NCBI GenBank assembly: GCA_965248495.1
Contig: CBDFJL010000003.1
Span: 992,001 to 1,056,000, forward strand
Source: CAUYXS01 sp965248495
Lineage (GTDB): Bacteria; Chloroflexota; Dehalococcoidia; Lucifugimonadales; Australimonadaceae
Direction: 5' to 3'
DNA: 64,000 nt
This document shows positions 32,987-41,497 of this stretch, in pieces (position 1 is the stretch's first letter; each line of letters begins with the position of its first letter). The translations under genes were made by a program, and so were the position numbers. The notes below the pieces were generated by a model. The model was not told the DNA's origin, made no database searches, and was given only the letters and a program-made list of their open reading frames with translations.

Positions 32987-33439
32987 ATGGACGGACTGAA
33001 CAAGATTATGGTCATCGGGAATGTGGGCACGGACCCCGAAATGCGTTATACGCCTTCGGGCAGTCCCGTCACCTCGTTCAGGATTGCGACCAGCCGGTCG
33101 TACACGGGCCAGGACAACGAGCGCAAACAGGAGACCGAATGGTTTACCGTGGTCACTTGGAACCAGCTCGCTGAGCAGGTCAACCAGTACTTGAGCAAGG
33201 GTCGTCGCGCCTATATAGAGGGCCGGCTGCACAGCCACTCCTTCCAGGGCAACGATGGCCAGATGCGGTTTCGCAACGAGATCGTCGCGAACCGTGTCCT
33301 GTTCCTTGATCGCGCCGGTGGCGACGACCGCGCCGGTGGCGATGATCGCGCCGGTGGCGAGCAGCAGCGCGAAGACAGCGCCCCAGTGGGCGAGTTCGAG
33401 CCGGTCGCCGCGGCCTCCGCGGACGATCTGCCCTTCTAG
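32987..33439 (+). CDS. ssb: Single-stranded DNA-binding protein SSB
   Basis: A 150-residue SSB. The OB fold covers residues 1-108 (LNKIMVIGNVGTDPEMRYTPSG, EWFTVVTWNQLAEQV, YIEGRLHSHSFQG, then the final strand). The C-terminal tip is SADDLPF, the conserved partner-binding peptide. The linker carries a three-copy RAGGDD repeat. AAGGAGG is about 10 nt before the ATG. It is the second gene of the rpsF operon. Confidence 0.95.
   Translation: MDGLNKIMVIGNVGTDPEMRYTPSGSPVTSFRIATSRSYTGQDNERKQETEWFTVVTWNQLAEQVNQYLSKGRRAYIEGRLHSHSFQGNDGQMRFRNEIVANRVLFLDRAGGDDRAGGDDRAGGEQQREDSAPVGEFEPVAAASADDLPF
33311..33364 (+). repeat. Three tandem 18-bp repeats in the SSB linker
   Basis: Three copies of an 18-bp unit beginning CGCGCCGGTGGCGA, the last diverged at its 3' end. 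They encode DRAGGD-type six-residue units in the disordered linker between the OB fold and acidic tip. Because units are a multiple of three, copy number could vary without breaking the protein. Confidence 0.8.
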
Positions 33440-33514
33440 GACGGCCCCGAGGCCGCCCCCTTGCCGGACAAACCCATCGCCTGCAAGGCCCAGGGCTAGG
33501 AGAAATGTGACCTC

Positions 33515-34168
33515 ATGACGACTCGCCAGGGCGGCGGTGGCGGCGGGCCAGGCGGTGGCGCCGGGCGGCGCCGGGACGGTCGGCGCTACTACCCGCGACG
33601 CAAGGTCTGCTCGTTCTGCGTCGACAAGATCACGGCCATCAGCTACAAGGACGTCCAGCGCCTCCGCCGGTACGTCTCGGACTGGGGCAAGATCGAGTCG
33701 CGGCGCAAGACCGGCACCTGCTCGCCACACCAGCGTATGCTCGCGACCGCTATCAAGCGGGCACGCTACGTAGGTCTGCTTCCGTACACTGGCAGCCACA
33801 GCCGGATGGACCTGGGCTTCCGCGACGGTCCGCGTGCAGACCGGTTCCGCCGCGAGCGCGAACGCCGCGAGTCTGAGCGCCGAGAGCACGTGCCCGCCCC
33901 CCCAACGCCTGCGGAGCCAGCCATCGTGTCGGAGGCTACGGAGGCGCCTGCCGCCGTGGAGGCCGAGGCCACCGCTGCGCAAGCTGCCGACGCGCCCGTT
34001 GCTACGGAGGCGCCCGTCACAGAGGAAGCGCCCGCCGCAGAGGCCCCAGCCAACGATGCCGGCGCGGCGGATGTAGCCGTTCCCGAAGCTGAGACGGTCG
34101 GCGTGGCGGCGGGCGGGGCGGAACCGATGGCCAACGCTGAGCCGGACGACCAAACCGCCGAGTCCTAG
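33515..34168 (+). CDS. rpsR: Small-subunit ribosomal protein bS18 with long acidic extension
   Basis: A 217-residue protein. The S18 core occupies residues about 28-95 (RRKVCSFCVDKITAISYKDV, SDWGKIESRRKTGTCSPHQR, ARYVGLLPY) and keeps the zinc-type CxxC and CxxH pairs. Residues 1-25 are Gly/Arg-rich. From about 96 there is a charged segment (RFRRERERRESERREH) and then about 100 residues of Ala/Glu/Pro/Thr-rich low complexity with no stop. Usual S18 is 75-95 residues. The extension keeps the same codon bias as the core and ends at a normal TAG, so it appears to be real coding. Confidence 0.9.
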   Translation: MTTRQGGGGGGPGGGAGRRRDGRRYYPRRKVCSFCVDKITAISYKDVQRLRRYVSDWGKIESRRKTGTCSPHQRMLATAIKRARYVGLLPYTGSHSRMDLGFRDGPRADRFRRERERRESERREHVPAPPTPAEPAIVSEATEAPAAVEAEATAAQAADAPVATEAPVTEEAPAAEAPANDAGAADVAVPEAETVGVAAGGAEPMANAEPDDQTAES

Positions 34169-34242
34169 GGCGCGTAGACCCCGGCTGCGACGCCATCTCA
34201 CGCTGGTCGTGGGCGCGCTAGTCTCGTCGGGAGAGGTTGAAG

Positions 34243-35259
34243 ATGCGGCAGCGGAGACGCGCTGAGCGCGGCCATTACCGGCCCGCAGTGTCTGCGAATC
34301 GAGGCAGCGCGCGGGACACCGAGCGCCTGAAGCAGCGGCTTGTTCTGTGGGGTGGGATCGGGGTGGCGACCGCTTTGGTGGCGGTCCTTCTCGGTGGCTT
34401 CTACTGGACTAGCTACCTGCCGCCTCGCCGTGTCGTCGCTCAGGTCGCCGATCGCGAGATCTCGCTCAGGGACGTTCTGCCGACCATGCGTGTGCTGAAC
34501 TCGACGGCGGCTGCTGGAGGCGGTGGTGCCGTTGCCCAACCGAACGACGCCTTCGGCGTGGCTGTTGGCACCGAAGTGCTCCGTCGCATGGCCCCGATTA
34601 TCGGCATTGCCCCTATATCGGACGCTGAGCTCGACCAGGAGATCGCCCAGCGCTTCGACCCCGCGGCCCTCGACGGCAGCGCGCAGGTCGTCGCCCTCGG
34701 CTCTCTCGGGCAGCGCATCTACGACGACTTTCTCGCTGGCGTCGGCGTATCCGACGCAGAATACCGTGCCTTCGTCGAGGGCCAAGTACTCCGGGACAGG
34801 ATCACGGCGCGCTTCCACGAAATCGTCCCAGCCCAGGACGAGGCCGTCCTGCTCAGCTGGATCGTAGCGCCCACCTCCGTGGACGCACAGGACGCCAGGG
34901 ACCGTATCGATGCCGGCGAGGGCTTCGCCGCGATAGCCGCGGAGATTAGCGTCGACACGGCTGTCTCCGACGAGAACGGCCTCGTTGGCTGGGTGCCCCG
35001 ACAAGCGTTCCCCGAGTTCGACGAGCAAATGTTCGCGGCTGCCGCTGGCGACGTGATCGGTCCGGTCAACTCGAGCTTGGACTTCGTCATCCTGCGGGTC
35101 GAAGAGGGCCCCTCGGAGCAGACCATCGCCGAGCCGATTTTGGACCTGGTCGTGCGCCAAGAGGCCGACGCCTGGTTCGGCCAGCAGTGGTCGGCGATCG
35201 TCACCAACCTCGACTTCGACGTCTCGGCCGGGCAGTGGCTGGTCGACAACCTTCGATAG
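34243..35259 (+). CDS. Membrane-anchored SurA/PpiC-type peptidyl-prolyl isomerase-like protein
   Basis: A 338-residue protein with a basic cytoplasmic N-terminus (residues 1-32), one membrane helix (LVLWGGIGVATALVAVLLGGF) and an external part. The external part has a SurA_N-like helical region and a parvulin rotamase domain at about 200-285 (ILSWIVAPTSVDAQDARDRIDAGEGFAAIAAE, then GLVGWVPRQAFPEFDEQMF and VNSSLDFVILRVEE). It probably assists folding of exported proteins. GAGAGG lies about 8 nt before the ATG at 34243; a TTG two codons earlier is an alternative. It is followed by hom after 16 nt. Confidence 0.8.
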   Translation: MRQRRRAERGHYRPAVSANRGSARDTERLKQRLVLWGGIGVATALVAVLLGGFYWTSYLPPRRVVAQVADREISLRDVLPTMRVLNSTAAAGGGGAVAQPNDAFGVAVGTEVLRRMAPIIGIAPISDAELDQEIAQRFDPAALDGSAQVVALGSLGQRIYDDFLAGVGVSDAEYRAFVEGQVLRDRITARFHEIVPAQDEAVLLSWIVAPTSVDAQDARDRIDAGEGFAAIAAEISVDTAVSDENGLVGWVPRQAFPEFDEQMFAAAAGDVIGPVNSSLDFVILRVEEGPSEQTIAEPILDLVVRQEADAWFGQQWSAIVTNLDFDVSAGQWLVDNLR

Positions 35260-35275
35260 GCGAGCACCGCACACC

Positions 35276-36580
35276 TTGAACGCACCGATTGCCATCAACG
35301 TTGGTCTGCTTGGCCTCGGCACGGTCGGCGGCGGCGTGGCACAGGCGCTGGTGGCGAAGCAGAAGGCCATCGCCGCACACGTCGGGTGCCCGGTGCAACT
35401 GACGCGCGTCTTGGTCCGTGACGCCTCGCGGGAGCGCACCATTCCCGGCGGAGCGATCATCACCACTGACCCCGACGAAGTGCTCGATGACCCCAACGTG
35501 CACATCGTGGTCGAGGTCATGGGCGGCGAAACCCCCGCCCTCGACTACGTGCAGCGCGCCATCCACGCCGGAAAGCACGTGGTGACGGCCAACAAAGAGG
35601 TCATGGCGAAGCACGGACCGGAGATACTGGCCAACGCGGCGGCCCACCACGTCAGCGTCCAGTTCGAGGGCAGCGTTGGTGGCGGCATCCCCATCATCGG
35701 GCCGCTCGTTCGCGACCTGCTGGCAAACGACATCACCGCCGTGAACGCCATCATCAACGGGACGACCAACTTCATGCTCACCAGCATGGCCGGTGGTGGC
35801 CTGAGCTACGCGGAGGCGCTGCGCCGGGCGCAAGAGCTCGGCTACGCCGAAGCGGACCCGGCCAACGACGTGGACGGAATCGACGCCGCCTACAAGCTCG
35901 CGATCCTGACCTCGCTGGCCTTTCGCACGCGGGTCCACGCAGACGACGTCTACCGTGAAGGTATCGGCCGGCTGGCCGCGGCCGATTTCCGGTACGCGGC
36001 GGAATTGGGCTACGTCATCAAGCTGCTGGCGATAGGGCGCCGGACCGGGTCTACGGCCCAGGTCCGCGTCCACCCCGCGTTCCTCCCGGCGGACCATCCG
36101 CTGGCCAAAGTTGACGGTGTCCTCAACGCCGTCGAGATCGAGGGCGACCTCGTCGGCTGGGCCATGTTCCAAGGGCCTGGGGCCGGCTCCGAGCCCACCG
36201 CTAGCGCCGTTGTCGGTGACATACTGGAGGTCGCGCGCGCCCTCGCAGGCGGCGGCCGGTTCCCGATGCCTCCGGCGCTCGATGGCGACATAACGCTTCT
36301 GCCCATGGACGACATCGAAACGCAGTACTATCTGCGGCTGAGGGCAGCCGACAGGCCAGGCGTCATGGCCCAGATCGCCCAAGCCCTGGGCGACCGACAA
36401 GTGAGCCTCGCGTCGGTCATTCAGAAGGAGCCGCCCGGGAGCGATGGTTCCGCGGAGATTGTGATCACGACCCATACCGCCCGGGAGGCGGCTGTCCAAG
36501 AGGCGGTGCGTACGATCCAGGGGCTGGAGTCCGTCATTGAAGTCTCCAACCTCGTAAGAATTGAAGACGGCGCCCGTTAG
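35276..36580 (+). CDS. hom: Homoserine dehydrogenase
   Basis: A 434-residue enzyme that reduces aspartate semialdehyde to homoserine. The NAD(P) fold begins VGLLGLGTVGGGVAQAL; TANKEVMAKHG near 102 and IINGTTNFMLTSM near 161 are catalytic-domain signatures, with DPANDVDGIDAAYKLAIL following. The C-terminal ACT domain (about 352-430, LRAADRPGVMAQIAQALGDRQVSLASV) suggests feedback control by threonine. It starts with TTG, and thrC follows 24 nt downstream, so the two make a threonine unit. No thrB is adjacent. Confidence 0.95.
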   Translation: MNAPIAINVGLLGLGTVGGGVAQALVAKQKAIAAHVGCPVQLTRVLVRDASRERTIPGGAIITTDPDEVLDDPNVHIVVEVMGGETPALDYVQRAIHAGKHVVTANKEVMAKHGPEILANAAAHHVSVQFEGSVGGGIPIIGPLVRDLLANDITAVNAIINGTTNFMLTSMAGGGLSYAEALRRAQELGYAEADPANDVDGIDAAYKLAILTSLAFRTRVHADDVYREGIGRLAAADFRYAAELGYVIKLLAIGRRTGSTAQVRVHPAFLPADHPLAKVDGVLNAVEIEGDLVGWAMFQGPGAGSEPTASAVVGDILEVARALAGGGRFPMPPALDGDITLLPMDDIETQYYLRLRAADRPGVMAQIAQALGDRQVSLASVIQKEPPGSDGSAEIVITTHTAREAAVQEAVRTIQGLESVIEVSNLVRIEDGAR

Positions 36581-36604
36581 CCCGGGCCCCGACCAAGGAA
36601 CAGC

Positions 36605-37678
36605 ATGGCCGAAGGCGTCCTTCGCAGGTATCGAGAGTTCCTGCCGCTGACTCCCCAGACGCCCGACCTGACTCTGGGCGAGGGGCAAACACCGCTCGTG
36701 GAGTCGCGGTCGATCGCACGGGAGCTCGGCGTCGGAAAGCTCTGCTTTAAGCTCGAGGGCTGCAACCCCACGGGCTCCTTCAAGGACCGGGGCATGGTCG
36801 TTGCCGTGGCCAAAGCGCTGGAGGCGGGTCACAAGGTTGTCCTCTGCGCCTCTACCGGTAACACCAGTGCGGCTGCCGCGGCGTATGCGGCCGCAGCAGG
36901 CATCTCCAGCGTCGTGCTGGTGCCGGAGGGCGACGTGTCCGAGGGCAAACTGAGCCAGGCCCTTGCGTACGGCGCCCGTATCGTCAGCATCCGAGGCACC
37001 TTCGACCAGGCGCTGACCATCGCTCGGTCCATCGGCGAACACTACGACCTCAGTCTGGTCAACTCGGTCAACCCTCACCGCATCGAGGGCCAGAAAACAG
37101 CAGCCTTCGAGCTCGTCGATGAGCTTGGGGACGCGCCTGACGAGCTCTTTATTCCCGTTGGCAACGCAGGAAACATCACGGCCTACTGGAAGGGCTTCCG
37201 CGAATATCACGCCCAGCGCCGGGCAACGCGAATGCCGCGCATGATGGGCTTCGAGGCGGAGGGCGCCGCGCCCATCGCAACCGGCCAGGTCGTCGCCGAG
37301 CCGAAGACCGTCGCCTCCGCCATCCGCATCGGCAACCCCGCCAGCTGGCTGAGGGCGGAGGCCGCACGCGACGAGTCGGGCGGCGTCATCGGCGCGATCT
37401 CGGATGACGACATCGTAGAGGCATGGAAGCTCCTAGCGAGAAGCGAGGGAATCTTCTGCGAGCCGGCGTCGGCAGCCTCGGTCGCGGGATTGGTTAAGAC
37501 CGCGCGGGCCGGTGCCGATTTCAGCGACCACACCGTGGTCTGTGTTCTCACCGGCTCAGGCCTGAAGGACCCAGCCTTCGCCGCCGCCGCTGCGGACTCG
37601 GCCCCGGAGCAGGCGCCGGCCGACCTGGAAGCCGTCGCTTCGTTGCTCGGCCTGCCGGCCAGGCTACCGAACAGGTAG
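36605..37678 (+). CDS. thrC: Threonine synthase
   Basis: A 357-residue PLP enzyme that converts O-phosphohomoserine to threonine. The PLP lysine lies in PTGSFKDRGM near residue 60, followed by CASTGNTSAAAAAYAA near 82 and the phosphate-binding GNAGNITAYWKG near 186. The short length and this motif pattern match the class II/plant-type short form. It follows hom, giving a homoserine-to-threonine pair without a local kinase gene. Confidence 0.94.
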   Translation: MAEGVLRRYREFLPLTPQTPDLTLGEGQTPLVESRSIARELGVGKLCFKLEGCNPTGSFKDRGMVVAVAKALEAGHKVVLCASTGNTSAAAAAYAAAAGISSVVLVPEGDVSEGKLSQALAYGARIVSIRGTFDQALTIARSIGEHYDLSLVNSVNPHRIEGQKTAAFELVDELGDAPDELFIPVGNAGNITAYWKGFREYHAQRRATRMPRMMGFEAEGAAPIATGQVVAEPKTVASAIRIGNPASWLRAEAARDESGGVIGAISDDDIVEAWKLLARSEGIFCEPASAASVAGLVKTARAGADFSDHTVVCVLTGSGLKDPAFAAAAADSAPEQAPADLEAVASLLGLPARLPNR

Positions 37679-37781
37679 TTGCACCTGCACAAAGACCTGC
37701 TTCTCGTCGATAATGAGTTGCCCCGCGCCTTCCGTCGCGCATCCCCCCGCGCATCCACCGCGCACCCGAAGGAGACAAGCG

Positions 37782-38756
37782 TTGACCTGTAGCGCACCCG
37801 TTGCGAGCTTCACGGACCTCGCGGGCCCTTGGCAGGCGTTCGTCGAGCAGTCCGACCGGGGTTCCATCTTCGTGACGCCACGGTGGCAGGAGGTCTGGTG
37901 GCGGCAGTTCGGCGACGGCTCCGAGCTATGCCTCATCCCGGTGGGCCCCGCGGCCGCGCCGCTGGGCTTCGCGCCGCTGATGCGCTCCGGGGACAGCCTA
38001 AGTTTCATCGGTGACACGGACCTCTTCGACTACCACGACTTCGTCCTCGGCCCCGGCGCGCCTGAGGACTTTTACGATGCGCTCGCCAAGTGCCTGCGCG
38101 ACGAGCGCTGGCATTCGCTGACGCTCACATCGCTTCCCGAAGGCTCACCAACACTCGAGCTGCTCCCCGGTCGCTTGCGGGACATGGGGTGCGATGTCGA
38201 GATGGAAGTCGAGGACGTGGTGCCGGGGCTCGATCTGCCGGCGACCTGGGACGACTACCTGGCCGGGTTGCGAAAGAAGGACAGACACGAGCTCCGACGC
38301 AAGCTCAGGCGCCTGGACTCTATCGGTCCCCACCGGTTGGTTGAGGCCTCCGCTGGGTCATTGGAGCAGGATGTTGACCTCCTCCTCGACCTGATGCGGG
38401 AGAGCATGGAGGAGAAGCGCGACTTCATGGTGCCGGAGCGCGAGTCCTTCTTCCGCAAGGCTGTCGCCGATGCTGAGGATGCCGGCTGGCTGCGGCTTTT
38501 CTTCCTCGAGCTGGGTGGCGAGCGCGTGGCTGCGGCACTGTGCTTCGACCTCGCCGGCAGGCGCCTGCTGTACAACAGCGGCTACCGGCTCGAGCAGCGT
38601 GCGAACAGCGTCAGCCTGCTCCTGAAGGCGCTAACTATTCAGCAGGCTATCGAACAGGGCCTGCATTACTACGACTTTCTGCGCGGCGGTGAGCAGTACA
38701 AGTTCCACCTTGGTGCCCACAGCGTGGACCTGTTCCGGCTCAAGGCCGTGCGGTAG
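37782..38756 (+). CDS. BcsL/CelD-type GNAT acetyltransferase
   Basis: A 324-residue protein with the GNAT fold of the BcsL/CelD group (Acetyltransf_6). It has FVTPRWQEVWWRQFGDG early, YDFLRGGEQYKFHLGAHSV as the conserved end, and the central LRKKDRHELRRKLRRL helix. Some members act on cell-envelope polysaccharide or FemAB-like transfers. The TTG at 37782 with AAGGAGA 7 nt upstream is preferred; the alternative ATG at 37713 lies in a proline-rich stretch. It precedes the glycosyltransferase by 2 nt, so the products probably act in one pathway. Confidence 0.82.
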   Translation: MTCSAPVASFTDLAGPWQAFVEQSDRGSIFVTPRWQEVWWRQFGDGSELCLIPVGPAAAPLGFAPLMRSGDSLSFIGDTDLFDYHDFVLGPGAPEDFYDALAKCLRDERWHSLTLTSLPEGSPTLELLPGRLRDMGCDVEMEVEDVVPGLDLPATWDDYLAGLRKKDRHELRRKLRRLDSIGPHRLVEASAGSLEQDVDLLLDLMRESMEEKRDFMVPERESFFRKAVADAEDAGWLRLFFLELGGERVAAALCFDLAGRRLLYNSGYRLEQRANSVSLLLKALTIQQAIEQGLHYYDFLRGGEQYKFHLGAHSVDLFRLKAVR

Positions 38757-38758
38757 CG

Positions 38759-40030
38759 ATGGCCGAAGCGACAGGTAACCCCCCGCGTCCGCTTCGTCGA
38801 GTGGCCATGGTTTCGGTGCATGGCTGCCCGCTGGTGACGCCAGGCATGCGCTCGGCGGGCGGCATGAGCGTCTATCTGCGCCGCGTGTCGCCGCTGCTGG
38901 CCGCCAGAGGGGTCTGCGTCGACATATTCACGCGCAGCCACGAGGCCGGCGGTCCCGAGCTGCTTAACATCGGGCCTGGTGTCCGCGTGATCCACGTCGC
39001 TGGCGGACCCGCGAACCTGTCCAAAGAGCTGGTGCCTCCGCACCTACCGGAGGTGCTCGGCGGAGTGCGCTCGTTCGTGGACGGCGAGGGCCTGGGCTAC
39101 GACCTTGTGCACAGCCACTACTGGCTATCTGGCTGGGTCGGGGCGCAACTGGCGCAACACCTGAGCGTCCCCCACGTCGTCACCTACCACACCATCGGCC
39201 TCGTCAAGGAGGCCGCGTACGTTGCTCCGGAGTCGTCGGAGCGAAAGGTCGCCGAGGCTGGCATGGCTGCATCCGCCGACCACATGGTGGCCTTCACTGA
39301 AGAAGAGGCCGAGACCCTGCGCTTGCTGTACGGCCTGGATCAGTCCCGGCTCCACGTCGCGCCTGGCGGTGTCGACCTCGACACGTTCCATCCCCTCGAC
39401 CCCGGCGAGGCCCGCGAGCGCCTCGGGCTGCCATCCAACGAGCGAGTGGTGCTCTATGTTGGACGCCTCGACCCCTTCAAGGGGCCCGACGTGCTCATGC
39501 GCGCGATGGCCGAGGTCCCCACGGCGCGCCTGGTCGTGGTCGGTGGGGCGGGTGCCGACGACGCTGGCGTGATCTGGCTCCGCCGGGTGGCCGCGGAGGC
39601 TGGCGTGCAGGACCGCGTAACGTGGCGTGCCGCAGTGCCCCAAGACGAGCTCCCCAGCTACTATGCCGCCGCCGATCTGCTCGCCGTCCCCTCCTTCCAC
39701 GAAAGCTTTGGCCTGGTGGCGCTGGAGGCCATGGCCTGTGGGACACCGGTGGTCGCCTCTCGTGGCGGCGGGCTCCAGGCGGCCGTCGTCGACGGCTCCA
39801 CTGGCTGCCTCGTCGAGGGCCACGAGGCCGCTACCTACGCCGCCTGCCTGAACGAGCTACTGGGCGACGACGATCGGCGTCGCGAAATGGGCCAGGCCGC
39901 GGTCCAATGGGCGAGGGGCTTTAGCTGGGAGGGTGTCGCGGCTAAGCTGCTCAGTGCGTACGATCTCGCCGCGGCTCGGGCCAGCGCCCGGCCGGAGGTC
40001 GTGCCGTGCGTTGCTGGCCGCGTAGCATAG
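38759..40030 (+). CDS. GT4-family glycosyltransferase, MshA-like
   Basis: A 423-residue GT-B enzyme. The N-terminal Rossmann region has RVAMVSVHGCPLVTPG and RSAGGMSVYLRRVSPLLAARG, then VIHVAGGP and LVHSHYWLSGWVG, resembling D-inositol-3-phosphate glycosyltransferase MshA of mycothiol synthesis. The second domain has VLYVGRLDPFKGPDVL near residue 230 and the nucleotide-sugar motif ESFGLVALEAMACGTPVVAS near 318. Many GT4 enzymes share these features, so the acceptor is inferred. The ATG follows the BcsL-type gene by 2 nt. A tandem-GNAT gene and a PIG-L deacetylase lie within 2.5 kb. Confidence 0.85.
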   Translation: MAEATGNPPRPLRRVAMVSVHGCPLVTPGMRSAGGMSVYLRRVSPLLAARGVCVDIFTRSHEAGGPELLNIGPGVRVIHVAGGPANLSKELVPPHLPEVLGGVRSFVDGEGLGYDLVHSHYWLSGWVGAQLAQHLSVPHVVTYHTIGLVKEAAYVAPESSERKVAEAGMAASADHMVAFTEEEAETLRLLYGLDQSRLHVAPGGVDLDTFHPLDPGEARERLGLPSNERVVLYVGRLDPFKGPDVLMRAMAEVPTARLVVVGGAGADDAGVIWLRRVAAEAGVQDRVTWRAAVPQDELPSYYAAADLLAVPSFHESFGLVALEAMACGTPVVASRGGGLQAAVVDGSTGCLVEGHEAATYAACLNELLGDDDRRREMGQAAVQWARGFSWEGVAAKLLSAYDLAAARASARPEVVPCVAGRVA

Positions 40031-40064
40031 GCAGCTACTGAGACAGTCCAGGAGAGGGGTTCAA

Positions 40065-40496
40065 ATGGAGCGTGGCGCGCTTGGCTTTGTAACGTTGTCG
40101 CTCGTGGCCATGGGTGTCTACGGCGTGTTCGCCATCCTGCTCCGGTCAGCTCTCAAGAGCATCCCGGTCGAGCCGGTGCTCATCGCAACCAACCTGACGT
40201 TGGTCGTTGTGGCTACGGTGTGGGCCCTCGTGCGGGGCGTCAGCCTGACCGGTGGCTTCGGTTGGGACAGGCCGACACTCTTCGTCGCGCTCGGCGGGCT
40301 GCTGCTCAGCGTAAGCATCATCGCGCTCTACACGGCCATGAGCCGGGGCCCGGTCTCCACCGTACTCCCCATCTTCGCCATGAACTTTGCCGTCGCCGCA
40401 GTGCTCGGCTTCGTGTTCCTACACGAGCCGCTAAGCGCGACTCGCATCGCCGGTGTTGTGCTGGGGGCCGTCGCCGTCGTCCTGCTCACCCGCTGA
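40065..40496 (+). CDS. Small EamA-type (DMT) membrane protein
   Basis: A 143-residue protein with four to five hydrophobic helices, equal to one EamA half (VTLSLVAMGVYGVFAIL, then IIALYTAMSRGPVSTVLPIF, and VFLHEPLSATRIAGVVLGAV at the end). Single-half DMT proteins work as homo- or heterodimers. CAGGAGAGGGG lies upstream of the ATG at 40065. It follows the glycosyltransferase by 34 nt and its end overlaps the convergent tandem-GNAT gene by 11 nt. Possibly it moves a lipid- or amine-linked sugar, but this is only inference. Confidence 0.85.
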   Translation: MERGALGFVTLSLVAMGVYGVFAILLRSALKSIPVEPVLIATNLTLVVVATVWALVRGVSLTGGFGWDRPTLFVALGGLLLSVSIIALYTAMSRGPVSTVLPIFAMNFAVAAVLGFVFLHEPLSATRIAGVVLGAVAVVLLTR

Positions 40497-41406
40497 GCGA
40501 GCGCTCGTACCAGACCGACCGCGAAACCACTTCGAATCCGAGGCGACGATACAGCCGAACCCCGGGTTCGTTGGCCTCGTCGACCGTGATCTCGATCGGA
40601 CGCGCCTCCGCCGCCACCAGCAGGTTCAGCCCGGCCGCCGTCACGCTGCGGCCGAGCCCCTGCCCCTGCCGGGCTGGCGACACACCGACCATCCCAACCG
40701 CGCCTGGCTCCCCAGGCTCGCCATGCTCGCACCAGCAGTACGCGACTAGCGAGTCGCTGCTGTCCGTAAGCACGACAATGTCGTCAGCCCGGTCTAGTGG
40801 CTGATCGTAGATCCGGTAGTCGATCTCCTCTGGGACGTTCGGCTGGTACCCCCAGCTTCCCTCGAAGGCTGCGTTCTGGAGGGCGGTCAGTGCCGGCACT
40901 TCGGACCGGACTAGCCCGCGCAGCGTCAGCCCCTCGGGTACCGTGACGTCGACGGGCTCCGGGGACGCGATCTCCATGTGCAGGTGCGTTCGCACGTGCC
41001 GGAAGCCCTCCGAAACGCAGAGGCGGATGGCTGGCGTAGCGCCTTGCGGCAGGTCCGTCTGGAGCAGGGCCAGGCCTAACGAACTGGCGTGCCCGACCGC
41101 CTGCCGCACGAGCGCCCGGCCGACGCCCTGGCCTCGATGCGCAGGGTGTACCCCTGCGACGAAGACACCCCGGCCGATGCGCTGCTCCACGATGACCTCG
41201 ACGTGGCCGACGAGCGTGCCGCTCCGCTCAGCGAGGAACACGTCCCGCTCCGGCCGCATGCCCGGCAGCAGCGCCGCGCGCCGCATTCTTTCCACAGCGC
41301 GCGGGAAAGGCTCCGACTCGTCGCCAGCGATTGCGCGGATCAACCCGACGCGGGCCTCGAGGTCGGCCCAGGTGAACGGCCGTATCGTGAGATCGTTCGG
41401 TGGCAT
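40486..41406 (-). CDS. Tandem-GNAT protein, MshD-like
   Basis: A 306-residue protein with two GNAT domains, about 5-150 and 158-303. Each has its own acetyl-CoA loop: HPAHRGQGVGRALVRQ near residue 92 and SPARQGQGLGRSVTAA near 248, followed by the NEPGVRLYRRLGFEVV end pattern. The tandem layout and length match mycothiol acetyltransferase MshD. It is the only leftward gene between the glycosyltransferase, EamA and PIG-L genes; it diverges from the PIG-L gene across a 91-nt gap. Confidence 0.85.
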   Translation of the reverse strand: MPPNDLTIRPFTWADLEARVGLIRAIAGDESEPFPRAVERMRRAALLPGMRPERDVFLAERSGTLVGHVEVIVEQRIGRGVFVAGVHPAHRGQGVGRALVRQAVGHASSLGLALLQTDLPQGATPAIRLCVSEGFRHVRTHLHMEIASPEPVDVTVPEGLTLRGLVRSEVPALTALQNAAFEGSWGYQPNVPEEIDYRIYDQPLDRADDIVVLTDSSDSLVAYCWCEHGEPGEPGAVGMVGVSPARQGQGLGRSVTAAGLNLLVAAEARPIEITVDEANEPGVRLYRRLGFEVVSRSVWYERSLSG

Positions 41407-41497
41407 TGGACGCCCTGGCGGTGGCCCGTCTGGCGCACCGTTATCGGCCTGCTATCATAGCAGCGCACCTGACTACACCTTTCCTGCGCGGGGCACC

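Noticed and set aside
35201..37210. Open frame of 669 codons on the minus strand across hom and thrC
   Set aside because: It is antisense to two clear enzymes and has no recognisable domain.
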